Notes under the pieces: model-generated | What the model saw: only the letters and a program-made list of their open reading frames with translations | Told to the model about the DNA's origin: nothing | Database searches by the model: none | In this document: in pieces, positions 13,601 through 26,500 of the stretch | How the letters are laid out: each line of letters starts with the position of its first letter | Position numbering within the stretch: position 1 is the first letter of the stretch | Program-made: the position numbers and the translations under genes | NCBI RefSeq assembly: GCF_037975245.1 | Contig: NC_092564.1 | Coordinates: forward strand, 1,749,984 to 1,813,983 | Source of the DNA: Apostichopus japonicus | Lineage: Eukaryota > Echinodermata > Holothuroidea > Aspidochirotida > Stichopodidae | DNA: 64,000 bases | Direction: 5' to 3'

Positions 13601-16600
13601 CATCCTCTTTGTCATGTTATAAGTGGAGACAGATTTAAATTTTGGAATGGTGATGTAGAATACACTGAGGCTTCACTTGGGCTCTTCCACAAAACCATAT
13701 TAATAAAGTTTGTGAATTAAATCAATGCAGATCTTCTCCTCTGCTTGTTCTGCTCCCATTTATATAATATTATATTTTAGTAGATTGTGGTTGTTTAACG
13801 CCATTTCAGGTAGTTTTACTATGAAGGAGAGATGGGTGTAAGCTTTGAGAGGAAATATCACAGGCTCTCAAATCCAGAAATTAAAATTCAATACATAGAA
13901 AAGCTAGCTGGAAACATACATGATTATTAGATATCCAATTTGACAATGTGATGTCCCCGAAGTCAGTTCTAAATAAACCAGAAAATAATTAATTAATTGA
14001 ATGTTAATGCTGTGACAGATTTGTTTTAATACAGACTCATTTGTTTCTGAGGATTTAAAATTTGCATAATGTATAGCATGTTTTGTTACATTCTGATAGT
14101 CCATTTAAGGCTATTCTGTAAGAAATCTGCTAAGAATATAATTCCATTTGATTGAACTGATCAGGAAATGCTAAAATGAAATGAGTATTTTCTTCTTCTT
14201 CTTAATTAGTGTGTTTATGGTTGAATTAGTAATATTTACAAGAGTGTCAGATCACAAATGGATTGAATGTTAATATAGTTGTTTGTTAATACACTGCAAT
14301 GTAAAAGGCTGATGCCTATTGTGTTATCAAGCGCAATCACAATTATCAACAGAATAACAATTTGTTTGCTCAAACCGTGAAATATTATCCATTGGTTACT
14401 TCACATCTGCTTCATGATGTTATTGTGCCACACATGCATGAAAGAAAAACCCATCTTTGAAAGCAAAAAAGTCACCAAATCTTGGCTTTCAAAGCAAGAC
14501 TGATTGTGCAGATGTTTGAATGCTGTGTATGCATGACTTAGACATCAGTTAAGTAAAGGCCATCTCCGTGACCTATGTATGTCTGCATTTCGATCCATTA
14601 CAGCTACTCCTGTAAGGAGAGAGCCGCAAAGAACACCAAATGGAAGGGCGGGTCGACCAAAAGCCAGATTCGTCTCCCAGTCCACACGTAAGTTGATATT
14701 TCACTATCGTACTGAGTGCTTGTGTGTAAAATAATCTCTTTCAAATTATGCTCATCTTGTTCTACCCTGATTTTTGCTATTTTATTCTCAATAGTTTTGC
14801 CACTGTCGATATTTGATAACAGGATAAATAGATAATAAACGTTAGATTTCACTACTTTCTGGTATGATTTACTAATTGATTTAGTTTAATTTCAATTATG
14901 TAAGGCAGCTGTTGGTTTAATACATTAAATCATTATTATAATTGTTATGACTTTTATTATTATTTTTATTATTAATATTATTATTATAATTATTATTATT
15001 ATTATGCAATATGAAAACAACGGAAGTGATTTTACACCCGCCTTGATTATTCTTTTTGGCCAGCCAGGGCTTGTTGAACCAACAATTGCTCAGATACTCT
15101 ACATGAGTACTGTAAACAAACAGTATTCAGTCATGTCATATGGCACTCACAATTGTTCTCATGTCTGTGTATAGCTTACATTAAGCTTACATAGTATCTG
15201 TCATGACTTGTCAGTAAACAGTAGCATGTTCTCAAATACATCAAATAATGTTTCATTGATCAGCAAATATTAGTTGTATTTTTTAGTGTTATTTTCAACA
15301 CTCTGTATGGGCACTAAGCAAATGAGTCAATGAAGTTCTACTTACCCTCACACTTCTCTCTTCTCTGATCAGCCGGTAGTAAAACTAATTCTAGGTCTAG
15401 CTCGCCATCTACAACAAAGTTTCCCAACATTGTCACCAATGGTAGCTTAGGAAGATCCAGAAGAAGTGGCATACCGGTCAGGAGTCAAGGAGCCAGTAGA
15501 GAAGCCAGCAGGGAGGCTAGTCCCAGCAGATACGGTAAGCAATTCAGGCCAGTGGGGAGGCAAGCCCCAGCAGATACGGTTAGCAATTCAGGCCAGTAGC
15601 GAGGCTAGCCCCAGCAGATACGGTAAGCAATTCAGGCCAGTAGGGAGGCTAGTCCCAGCAGATACGGTAAGCAATTCAGGCCAGTAGCGAGGCTAGTCCC
15701 AGCAGATACGGTAAGCAATTCAGGCCAGTAGGGAGGCTAGTCCCAGCAGATGCGGTAAGCAATTCAGGCCAGTAATTAAAACTTGGGAGTGATTGCAGGA
15801 TTTTGTAAATTATAGGTTATCTTATTTCACAGGGAAGTCAATTCACGATGATCAATATGCTTTGAATTGTGTCTGCAGGTCAACCTGGGAGAGAGAGGAG
15901 GTCCAGTGGTGGCAGTGTACTACCACAGAGGGAGCACCTTACAAGAAAACAACTCTTATCTCAGAAGGTGTTAGGGACTGGGAAAGATGTGGAGGCTGCT
16001 CTAGCAGATATCTTGGTGAGCTCAACTTGCTGGGATTGTTGATGTTTTAGACAAAACACAACCATTTGGCAATTGACAGATAATTCAGAACTGACAAGGA
16101 ATCAATCATAAATCATTCTAAGAAAAGTTACAGAAATTAGGTTCTGTCCAGTAGCCTTTTTTAAATTTGTCCAATGCTCTACCAACTGAGCTGACCAACC
16201 TTTAGTTGGGGGTGGGGGGGGGGGCCTGCCAATCATTTCTTTTGTAGAGATTCTAGTCAGAAGCCATTGGTGTTTTCATATTGTGGCTCTGAAGGTCTTA
16301 CCCAGTTTAATTAGAACAGCAGGATGGGTTGAAGCCTATATGCAGCTATTTCAGTGTGTACTTACTTGCAAACAATCAAAGTTCTAACTAGAATTAAGAT
16401 CTTGCTCGGGAGCTCTTCATGACAATTGACTGTCCTCGTCTTCAGTGTCGTAATTGTCAATGTTTCTGCCGTTAGGACAGTGTCTGTAACCATTCTAAAA
16501 TTGACATTTAACTCTGAAGATACGTGGACATGTTTGTATTATATTTGTCTGGACAGTTCTTAATGTATGTTAATAACAAGCATGTTATTGTTACAGGTCA

Positions 16601-19600
16601 GTGCCAGACTTCAAGGTCGGTTTGATTCTGATGAAGAAAGTGATGCCTCCAGTGTGTGCTCTGCAGGTTCACATGGTACATCACCACGGATACCAGAGGT
16701 AACATTTGTTGTCTGAAACTAATATTTATTGATGTGAATGTAAACATAGGAGTCCAGTAAACTTCTTCTTGTCCTTGTTTATGGAGAGTGTGTGGGCAAT
16801 ACTAGAAGTGTGACAGAAAAATTTAATGCTCATATTCAGAAAAGGGGACTTAATTTGCATTTTTGTCTTCAAAACTCAATCATTTCACATTCTAAATCTG
16901 TTTTTTTTTTCAACAACAACCAAAATGGCTCCCAACTGCTTGAATGCAGTTAGTTGGGTTGCATAATTTGATTGGTACAAGGTTACCTACCAAGCCAAGC
17001 AAGCATATAGTTCATTCACATATGTCACATTACTTTTAAAGGGCAATGTTCCACTACAGTCATTTCTCGTTACAGATTTCAAAGTTTTAAAAGATGGAAT
17101 TGATGGATCATTCTTTGGAATCCCAATTGTTGATGTCACGTTTTGATCCAAAGTTATGATTTTCAATTAGAATGAAACTAGCAGTTCACGTAAATTGTTT
17201 TAACCTTTCATTTGTATGTATCGTTCCCTTCTCCTCCTTTCAGGAAATGGTGGAGATTTTGGCCAAAATGGCAAGTCCGGCTTGGTCTGAAAGAAAGGAA
17301 GGTCTGTTGGGATTACAGAATGCACTTCTTCTCTATAAACAGCTCACGTAAGTTACAGACCTATATTCATCGGTTTGGTGGTACATTCTTATTGGCTGCC
17401 TGATTAGATGTGTGCAAGCCTGTGTGAGTTTGTTCATGGAATGTAGATAATTATCTCTTGATGCACAATTATCCTTGGTTGGTGTAGACGATGTAGGGTT
17501 TAGGTGTCGTTATGTGCACAATTCAATCAATATCTAGAGAATCTGTTTCTGATGAGAAGGTGTTTGGAAGTAGGAATACCTTAACGTCCTGCTATTCAAA
17601 CTGGGGTTCGCAATCCAGCTTACCCCCCCCCCCCCAAAGAAAAAAAAAATTGTAGAGTCGCCAGAAGAGATCAGAAGGAGGAATACAAATGCTGATATTT
17701 GGGGGACGGGGGATAAAATGTTGTAGATAATTTACAGTTTCTGATGTTAGTTCTGTCAGTTCATCGTCACTAGCATTGATGTTACTTGACAGTCTTGATT
17801 CCTGACTTTTCTGTGAATTAGTCATTTGTGCTTGTTTCTTGAAAATGCCTTCAATTCTTTGTTTCTCAAAATAGGAGGTCTGAAATCAAGAGAGTGACAG
17901 AACTTTTCACAAGAATGTTTGTGGATCCTCATAGTAAGGTGAGTGGCTTCTTAAAATTGGTTCTGCAGTCAGTGTATTGAGCTTGTTATGTCAAACCATA
18001 CTCTAAGTTTTGCTCACAGTATAACTGCCATTCATCAAACGTTTTCTTTTAGCTGTCGGCAGCATCAGCTGTTAATGATCATGTGATAATGTAAGTGAAA
18101 TATAAAATGATCAGTTCTAAGCAAGCCCTCTAAACAGAATGAATATCAGTGATAAACCCAAGGAACATGGAAGTCGTGTTCCCATCACTCCCATCTCCTA
18201 CACACACCAAAACCGCTTATCATTTCTCCTTACACACATAGCACTATTCCAAACGGAAGGTCTCCCCCCCCCCCTCCCCTTTCACCACGTTCCCTTTCTG
18301 CTACCAAATGTCGTAACTCTGCCGCTAGAGGAAAAGCTTCACACAATCCAATAAACTAGCAGAGTTGGTCTCAATAAATCTATATTCCTCGATAGTACAG
18401 TCAATGGTCAAAAACATTGACAGTAAATTCTTTTTTGATAATCACAGATTGTAAGGCAACAGTAATAGAAATGGTATTGTTTTGGATTGACTTTAACAGT
18501 TCAGATAGAAAAATTTATATGACTGGGTTTTCTTACAAAGTTGTATCTCTGTGATTATTTGGCTCCTTTTTTGGCATTTGAGTATTTACTGGATGATTCA
18601 CGCTACTCGGTTAATTTTTTTCCTGACAATGTTTTCTCTATTCGATGATGATTATCATTGGATGATAAAGTGTATAATTGAGCTTTCATTAGACAAAGTT
18701 TGTAGTTTAGCTTGGGGATGGTTAAACTTAGCTTGTATTACACTGCTCTTGGAAATGTTTTCTCTTTTCCAGACATTTAGCGTATTCCTAGAAACATTAA
18801 GTGAATTCATTCTGGCCTACCATGAACACATCAGTGACTGGCTCTTTATACTGATGACTAGACTCTTGCAGAAGATGGGAAGTGATTTGCTGCCCTCGCT
18901 TATCAACAGAATAGAAAAGACAATTGACTTAGTCAGGTAACCTTTAACTTTTGTTATAAAGAGAACTAATGCATATCATTATAGGTCAAACTGTTTGTTT
19001 CTGATGGTTGAATACATTACATTGAGGTTTGCTTTTGTTTCGTTCGTTTTTGAGACTGCTGTGTTTAATATTTGTTACTTATGATGTTAGGTAATGCAAT
19101 GGAAAGAAGCATGAATGTTCAAAGGTGGGTCACATCAACATTGGAGTTACATGGAACGTCTGTCTATGAAATGCAAAAGAGGGTGCAACTTGTCTATGTA
19201 ATGCAACGGGGGGGGGGGGGGGGGAGCTGGTCTGTCTATGAAAGGCAAAAGAAGGTGCAACTTGTCTGTGTATGTTATACAACAGGGGGGCAACTGGTCT
19301 GTCTTTGTAATGCAACAGTGGGTGGGGTGGGGGAACTGGTGTGTCTATGTAATGCAGAGGGTGCAAATGGTTTGTTTGTTCATTAAGTTCACAGATGAAG
19401 ATGATTCAGGTATTTGGTGAGTGTTTGCCTTAATTATCTTTCTCATTCAGTTCTATATATAATTTAATAGTTTCTTTTCTTCTTCTTCTTCACAGGGAAC
19501 ATTTTCATTACGAGAGTCAGTTCAGAATATTGATGAAATACATTGTGGACCAGACACAAACACCCAACTCAAAGGTAAAACCATTGTGGCTAGTAGAGTG

Positions 19601-22600
19601 TTATAGATCCCAATAGCAGTCGCTTGTAGAGTGTTATAGATCCCAATAGCAGTCGCTAGTAGAGTGTTATAGATCCCAATAGCAGTCGCTAGTAGAGTGT
19701 TATAGATCCCAATAGCAGTCTCTAGTAGAGTGTTATAGATGCCAATAGCAGTCGCTAGTACAGTGTTATAGATCCCAATAGCAGTCGCTAGTAGAGTGTT
19801 ATAGATCCCAATAGCAGTCACTAGTAGAGTGTTATAGATCCCAATAGCAGTCGCTAGTAGAGTGTTATAGATCCCAATAGCAGTCGCTAGTAGAGTGTTA
19901 TAGATCCCAATAGCAGTCTCTAGTAGAGTGTTATAGATCCCAATAGCAGTCGCTAGTAGAGTGTTATAGATCCCAATAGCAGTCGCTAGTAGAGTGTTAT
20001 AGATCCCAATAGCAGTCGCTAGTAGAGTGTTATAGATCCCAATAGCAGTCACTAGTAGAGTGTTATAGATCCCAATAGCAGTCGCTAGTAGAGTGTTATA
20101 GATCCCAATAGCAGTCGCTAGTAGAGTGTTATAGATCCCAATAGCAGTCTCTAGTAGAGTGTTATAGATCCCAATAGCAGTCGCGAGTAGAGTGTTATAG
20201 ATCCCAATAGCAGTCGCTAGTAGAGTGTTATAGATCCCAATAGCAGTATGATCACATAGTTTACTGAGATCTGATATGACCGGTAGTAGCAGCTGAAGGT
20301 GCATCATCACAATCAAACAATGTCTACTCAACATTGCACATGCCCCCTCTCCCAGCCCTAATCCCCCTCTCCCAGCCATAATCCCCCTCTCCCAGCCATA
20401 ATCCCCCTCCCCCCGTAAAGCAATTGTGTACTATTCAAATCAACAGCTATCTCTTATCAATAACTAAATAAAACAGTTTATAATTTGTTGAAACATTCAT
20501 GTTGTCAAATGGAAAGTTGCCTTTGCTCTATGCTTCTTACTCAGATAAAAGTGAGTCGATTCGACTCTGTTTAGCCCAGCAGAAAAAAATATTTAAAAAA
20601 AATATAGCAGGCAATAACACCTACTACAGGTCTTTGATAGTTTTGTGTGCATTTTAGACTGCTACATAGGCTACATTTAAATAAATGTTTTCATCATGCA
20701 GGAGCCAGCCAACATTTTAATTTGACTTTCTTTGTCTTACACAGGTGAAGATCGCCATGCTCCGGTATTTAGAAACGTTATCAGATGTCATGGAACCTTC
20801 TGGCTTCCAGAATTCCAGCGAGACTAGGTTAGCTGTATCCCGGATCATCAGTTGGATTAAAGAAGACAAGAGTATGGACGTTAGACGGGTAAGGACTCAC
20901 CCCCCTCTCCCCCCTCCCCCCCAAAAAAAAAGACAAGTGGAATCTCATTAGGTTCCTTATGAGTATTTACTATAGTATTTAGTGTTCTAGAAACGTCAGC
21001 AATTTACAAGGGTGGCGTTTCTCTTGAGTTAGCTATAGGAGAGTCATGTTTGAAGAAGAGACAAAGTTTCATGCTAGTATCCCAACTGGTTGAAAAGGGG
21101 AGGGGGAAGGGTGGACAGATGATAAGGGGGTATAATTACTTTCCTAGTAGCTAATCCCAGGGGTGGAAAGATCCTAAGCAATATTGGAAAAGTCCAAACA
21201 ACTTCTGCACTCACTATCTCTGCATTGACTTTCAACTTGCCACCAATTAGTGGCAGCAGTGACATTTAATGGCAGCTGCACACCTCACCAGATGGTCTTT
21301 CATGATGCATTCTTCCCTTGGTACACCTAGGAAGTTGCCCCCATTCTTTGGATTTGGAATGTTCCTTCTACACTTATCACTTATTTAGGTGTTGCATAAT
21401 TTGTGTGCGTATTGTCAATTATATCTATCTGCATTTGTGATCTTCTGTTCTCACTTAATAATGACAATATATAGTAAACGTTAACAATTTGAAATCATCA
21501 TCATCATCAGACTTTTCAATAACTTTCTTCCCACAGGCATCTTCGTCTGTACTGGTAGCACTGTTTGAGTTAAACACATCTGAATTTAGTGCAATGTTGG
21601 CATTTTTCCCAAGAAGCTATCAGGTATGACATCTTTTTCAAATAATATCTTTTCCAGATAATATTGTTTTCCATCCCTTTCATGATTAACACACTCTAAT
21701 CCTTTTCTCACCGCAAACATTTATTTAATCCGTGCTCTCTTAAATTGTCCCAGTCGTTCCCTACCATCATTTTAACCGTAATGCCCGGATTATCGGGACG
21801 TAACAGTGACTTCGGTCAGCTCGAGGCTTCTTTGCGAGTTCCTGCTTGCAGGAGGATCTAATATGCATACATACATACATACAACAGTGCCAGAGGATGT
21901 CTGCATAAAAGCAAAATATAGATAATCAAGTTTCCTATCCTAAAGTGTCGTTCGCCATCATCGTAATGGTGCGCAGAATATGGATAACCAAGTTTCCTAT
22001 CCTACAGTGTCGATCGCCATCATATTGGTGTGCAGAATATGTTTTACAAACAGTGGTTTGTACACTTATCTGCATTTGTGTTATTACCATTGTTGTAACT
22101 GTGTGCAACCTATAAAATAACTCACAGTTTGATGTATGAGCAGAACTTTGCCACAATTATAATGGTGAGATATCTGATGCTGATAATCCAGGACCAGATT
22201 GGTAGAGGTATAATCAATGTTTTATAGTATTGCATAGTTTCTTAGTTTTGGCATTGTAGATACAAGTTGTATCTCTAAAAGTGATTCTCAGTTTAAATGC
22301 ACCATTTTTGTGTTTTCTCTTTTGAATTCATATATGTTTTGCTGTTTCCTCATGGCACATATTTTTGATATGTTATTATTTCATGGTGTGACAGTTATAT
22401 GTAGTCTATTTCATTTGCAAAAACTTAAAATTTTGTCAGCGTGAGTGCATAGACTTGTATTTCCTTCTCCTGTAGATTTAATTAGAAATATACTAAACAA
22501 GATAATCAGTGCTGTAGCAAACGATTTGTTACCTTACTTTATCTCTGTATATAGCTTCTCTAACTACTTTACTCTGTGTCTTCTGCTATTTACTTAAAAT

Positions 22601-23539
22601 GCATGTGAGTCTTTAAGCCACTCATTCCCCAGGGTTAGTTTCCCAGGGGTGAGGCTGGAGGGGCAACTGTTAGACAGAAGTAGGCAGAAAAGGAGATTTG
22701 AGGAACAGATGGATAAAAACTGTCCTTTGAGGCTTTCAAGCAGACATAAATAGCAATGTGACAACAAACCAAAAGAGGTTTCCACTGCACCCTGTGGCGT
22801 GTGGAGGGTCGTGGTAGGCACAACTATTCTGTCATCAATGTGGAGAATGACACTGGAAACTACATAGGATCTAGAAATCTCATATCAAACAATTAAGTCT
22901 TTCTTCACAGCTGTTGGTAAGTTGTCAAGCTGGTATAATAGGTTTGTCTCATTCTTTGTTTGGTTATAAACCATTGATGTGAGACTTGAAACAAAGGACA
23001 TGTTAAGATGGTGATCCTGCTATGTCAATCAATTTTGTGATCTCTAGTTAAATCAGTCATCTTGATCAGATATTAGTAAGTTGCCTAGGAGCGACATAGT
23101 GGCTGTCCCAAAGTAGTCTTCATCTGAAAATGTTTACATGTTTTTGCTGTGTTTTGTAGACCAGTGTGGCAGTCTTATTTCTCCTGTGCATGTTCATATT
23201 TTATGATTTATAATTAGTACTGGAGCCAGTTGTTTTTTTGCTATTACTACTTAAAAGGGTAAAAAAAATCAAATAAACAAACCATGTTTATGCGTTCCTT
23301 CTACCCTGCGAATAAATCTGGCCAGTTCAAGATAGTAGAGTGAAATAGCCTTTTTCTGTGTTAGATTTATTAATCTATTCTATTCAATCTTCAAAACATT
23401 ATTGCCAGTGAGATTAGTAAACCATGCTGAGAAGAGTATAAACAATCAGTGGACATCTTCAAACTTTCTCAAACCCGCAAAGAACTAAAACCACTGCCAT
23501 ATTAATGTCATAACCATCACATCTCTGATTAGATCTAGG

Positions 23540-23596
<57 letters not shown>

Positions 23597-26500
23597 AGGA
23601 GAGCCTCATGACAGCATGAAAACAACCGTCAAAATTTAAAATTAATTTAGAAGGATCCCTCTTTGTTACTCCCATGGGAGATATTTGTATTACCCCTTAG
23701 ATAGCTCTAAAATCCTGATGTGTTTATTATCCAAATACTTCAATGTTTGCTTTCAACTTGGTTAGGGTTAATTCCAATCTCTTGAGTTTCATCACATCCC
23801 TAGTATGCCCTTTGGTTATTTGAAGTTTACTAATTAGCAGTTCAGTGTTTTATAATCTCTAGCCCCTGAGAAGCGATCCTTGCTTCTCCAAAAGGGTAAC
23901 CATTTCATATGATTCATATTGATCAGATGCAGTCAAAATCTGCCCTATTTTATGACTTTTATGCTTGGTTGGTCAAGATTCAAATCCTGTGTTATTAAAT
24001 GTGAGAACACACAAGCCATATGACTATTAAGCTAGTTTTCTCTTGACTTTTTTTATGATGCATGTTTTTGTATTCATTGACGAGTTTTGGTGTTCTTTTA
24101 ATTGTTAACAGTATTGTTTTTATTGTTTTTCTGCCGTGCTTCACTCGCTAAATGCTTTGCATGCTTATTGGATGCCTCTTAGTAACAATGGCGGCATATT
24201 ATCTTTGTATTTTAGCTAGAATTTAACCCGTTGTAGACAATGTTTTCACAGCTGTAAGGCTATCTCTGTGGTACTGTATTACATTATAGACCAAATTTTC
24301 AAACAGGAATGACATCTTTAATACTCTGTGAACCAACTGAGGTTACTTTTGTGGATATCTTTGTACAGTGAAAATGTTTCTTTGTGTTCCATTAACGGTC
24401 ATTTCAGTTATTCACTTTGTTGTATGTACATTAGACTTCTTGAAGTTGTAATCTATGAATTTTTCACACTTTTAACATGGAAATAAAATTTTGTTGTATC
24501 ATGGATGTAGGTTTGCAGAAAGCTGCTAGTGATTCTGAGCCCACTTCCCCCTCCTCTAAGAAGGACATTTTGATGAGTTTTAGCTTAGAACCCTTTTGCT
24601 AAGGGAATTTGAAATCCACCCTTGAAATGAAACTTGCAAATAAAAAGAAGAGATTTCGTCATGAGTTTTAGCTTAGACCAACCCTAAGGAAATTTGCTAA
24701 GGGAAATTTGAAAACCCATCCTTGAAGTGGAAACCTGCAATAAGAAAAAAAAATGAGATTTCAAAATCAATATAAAATGCATCCCCCAATACTTTTCTTG
24801 TCCATTAGCTTAGGTAGTTCAGCACTGTGGGATTGTTTATTTTTTAATATTTTTTTTTTATAGGGCAAGGCAAGTAAGAAATTGGCAATCATATTTCAAT
24901 TGGCCAACTGCTAACTCTTTATGGCTTCATCTTTGAGGAGATACCAATATCGTATTCAAACATGCAAAAAAAGAGGGAAACATTGTTGAAATGTAGTCTG
25001 TCCTTGCGGCACATTTCCACGGCAAATACCGGCAAAACTATAAATTGTGATAACATTTTGTTATCGTTTGGTAACGTTCAAGTATCTCCTGAAAGATGAT
25101 ATCTCTTCTTCTTATCTTTCTTCTGCTGTGATGAGCATCTTTGTCATGTTTTGTTTCTCTTTTGTTTTTATTTTTTTCTCTCATCTGCTCCTATAGGACA
25201 CCGCAACCAAGCTTTTACAAAATCATCTTCAAAAGGCGAGCAATCACTCTGAGGTATTCAGATTTTAAGCTAAAACAGCATCTCTCTCTCTTTTGCATGA
25301 ACCACAGTAGCAGCCCTAAATACTGTACGTGTCTCTTGTTGTCGGTCTGTGTACAATCCATCGTTCTCTTTATATCACTGTCCGCAAAATAGAGTAGCAA
25401 ATCTGCTGCCCGCTCTGAAAACTTCATGCCAGAGTGCAGAGCAGACAGGCTCTGAAAGGTCACACCTTCTAGAAAATTTCTGAACTTGATGGAAACTTCC
25501 AACCATTTCTAGCTCTTATCAGCAACAGCAAACTGACTGGGAAAATTATAAGCAGAGTTTGAAAGAGGACAGAAAGTTTGGTTGGAATGGAATTTCTTTT
25601 GGTTAGACCAGGATATTTCTCTCAAAATCTTTTTCCCTGATCACCATCTGGATGGTTCAAAAATGAAACTTGGGTGCAGTCCCTGTTTTGGACGTTGCTC
25701 ATGGTCCTGCGGATTCTTCCTGGTGACCCAAGCAAAATCTATCATGATTCTATAGGGCTCGGTCGGTGCAGCACAAAAATTGCAAAGTTTGAGGTCGTTT
25801 GCTCGATATCTGTTCTAGCCAGATCTTCTTTGCTCTTTCAAAAGTCATTGTTTTTGGTCAGCAACTTTCTATATCCTGAGAGACATGTTGACTATTTGAA
25901 TTAAAAGACTACCTGTTAAAGTTAGTTCATTATACCATGCACTGAAACTTACACACTGAGAGGTATGCACGTAGTCGTTGGACAGAAAGAATTTGATGAT
26001 TTTACCAGAGTTGTAAGCAACTGCCAAAAAGAAGTAAAGGTAAAGAACGTAAAATTTAGGGAAGCAGATGTATGGATGTGGGCATGATTGAGTAGCAGAG
26101 TTTAACAGGAAGCAGTATAGATTGAAACAAAATGAAACAGTTTCACATTTTGAGAAATAGCTATGTGGTTAGTGATAGTATGTAGTCCTTGTAATTACTG
26201 TCTTTTAATTTCTCATGAAGAACAATTCTTTCTCTTCCTTATGTTAGTAGAGTACTCAAAAAAAATTGGAATATTCAAAGTGAAGGATAGTCAAGTATGT
26301 GACATAAAGCATCATTATAGCTTGTTTCCCCTAAACTAACACACACTCACAGTGGCATGTTTAAAAAGGGGGTGGTTCAGCCAGGGGATTTTTGCATTCA
26401 TTCAAGGTATAATTAGAATAATTAGACCACTACTTCCTTGCACTGCCCTCCCCCATAAATCAACCTTACACAAAGTATTTGCTCGCACAACTTGGTGTTA

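Noticed and set aside
15466-15687. 73-codon open frame starting within CLASP exon l
   Set aside because: Out of frame with the conserved CLASP reading. It is open only because of the 44-bp array.
19522-20379. 285-codon minus-strand open frame (AIGIYNTLLAT repeats)
   Set aside because: It is made entirely by a 33-bp intronic minisatellite whose unit is divisible by three. It has no family resemblance and is antisense to CLASP.
25985-26015. Four-base micro-exon (AGTT between CCAG and GTAAGC) that would repair the CLASP phase
   Set aside because: The length would fit, but a match this short is expected by chance and nothing else supports it.
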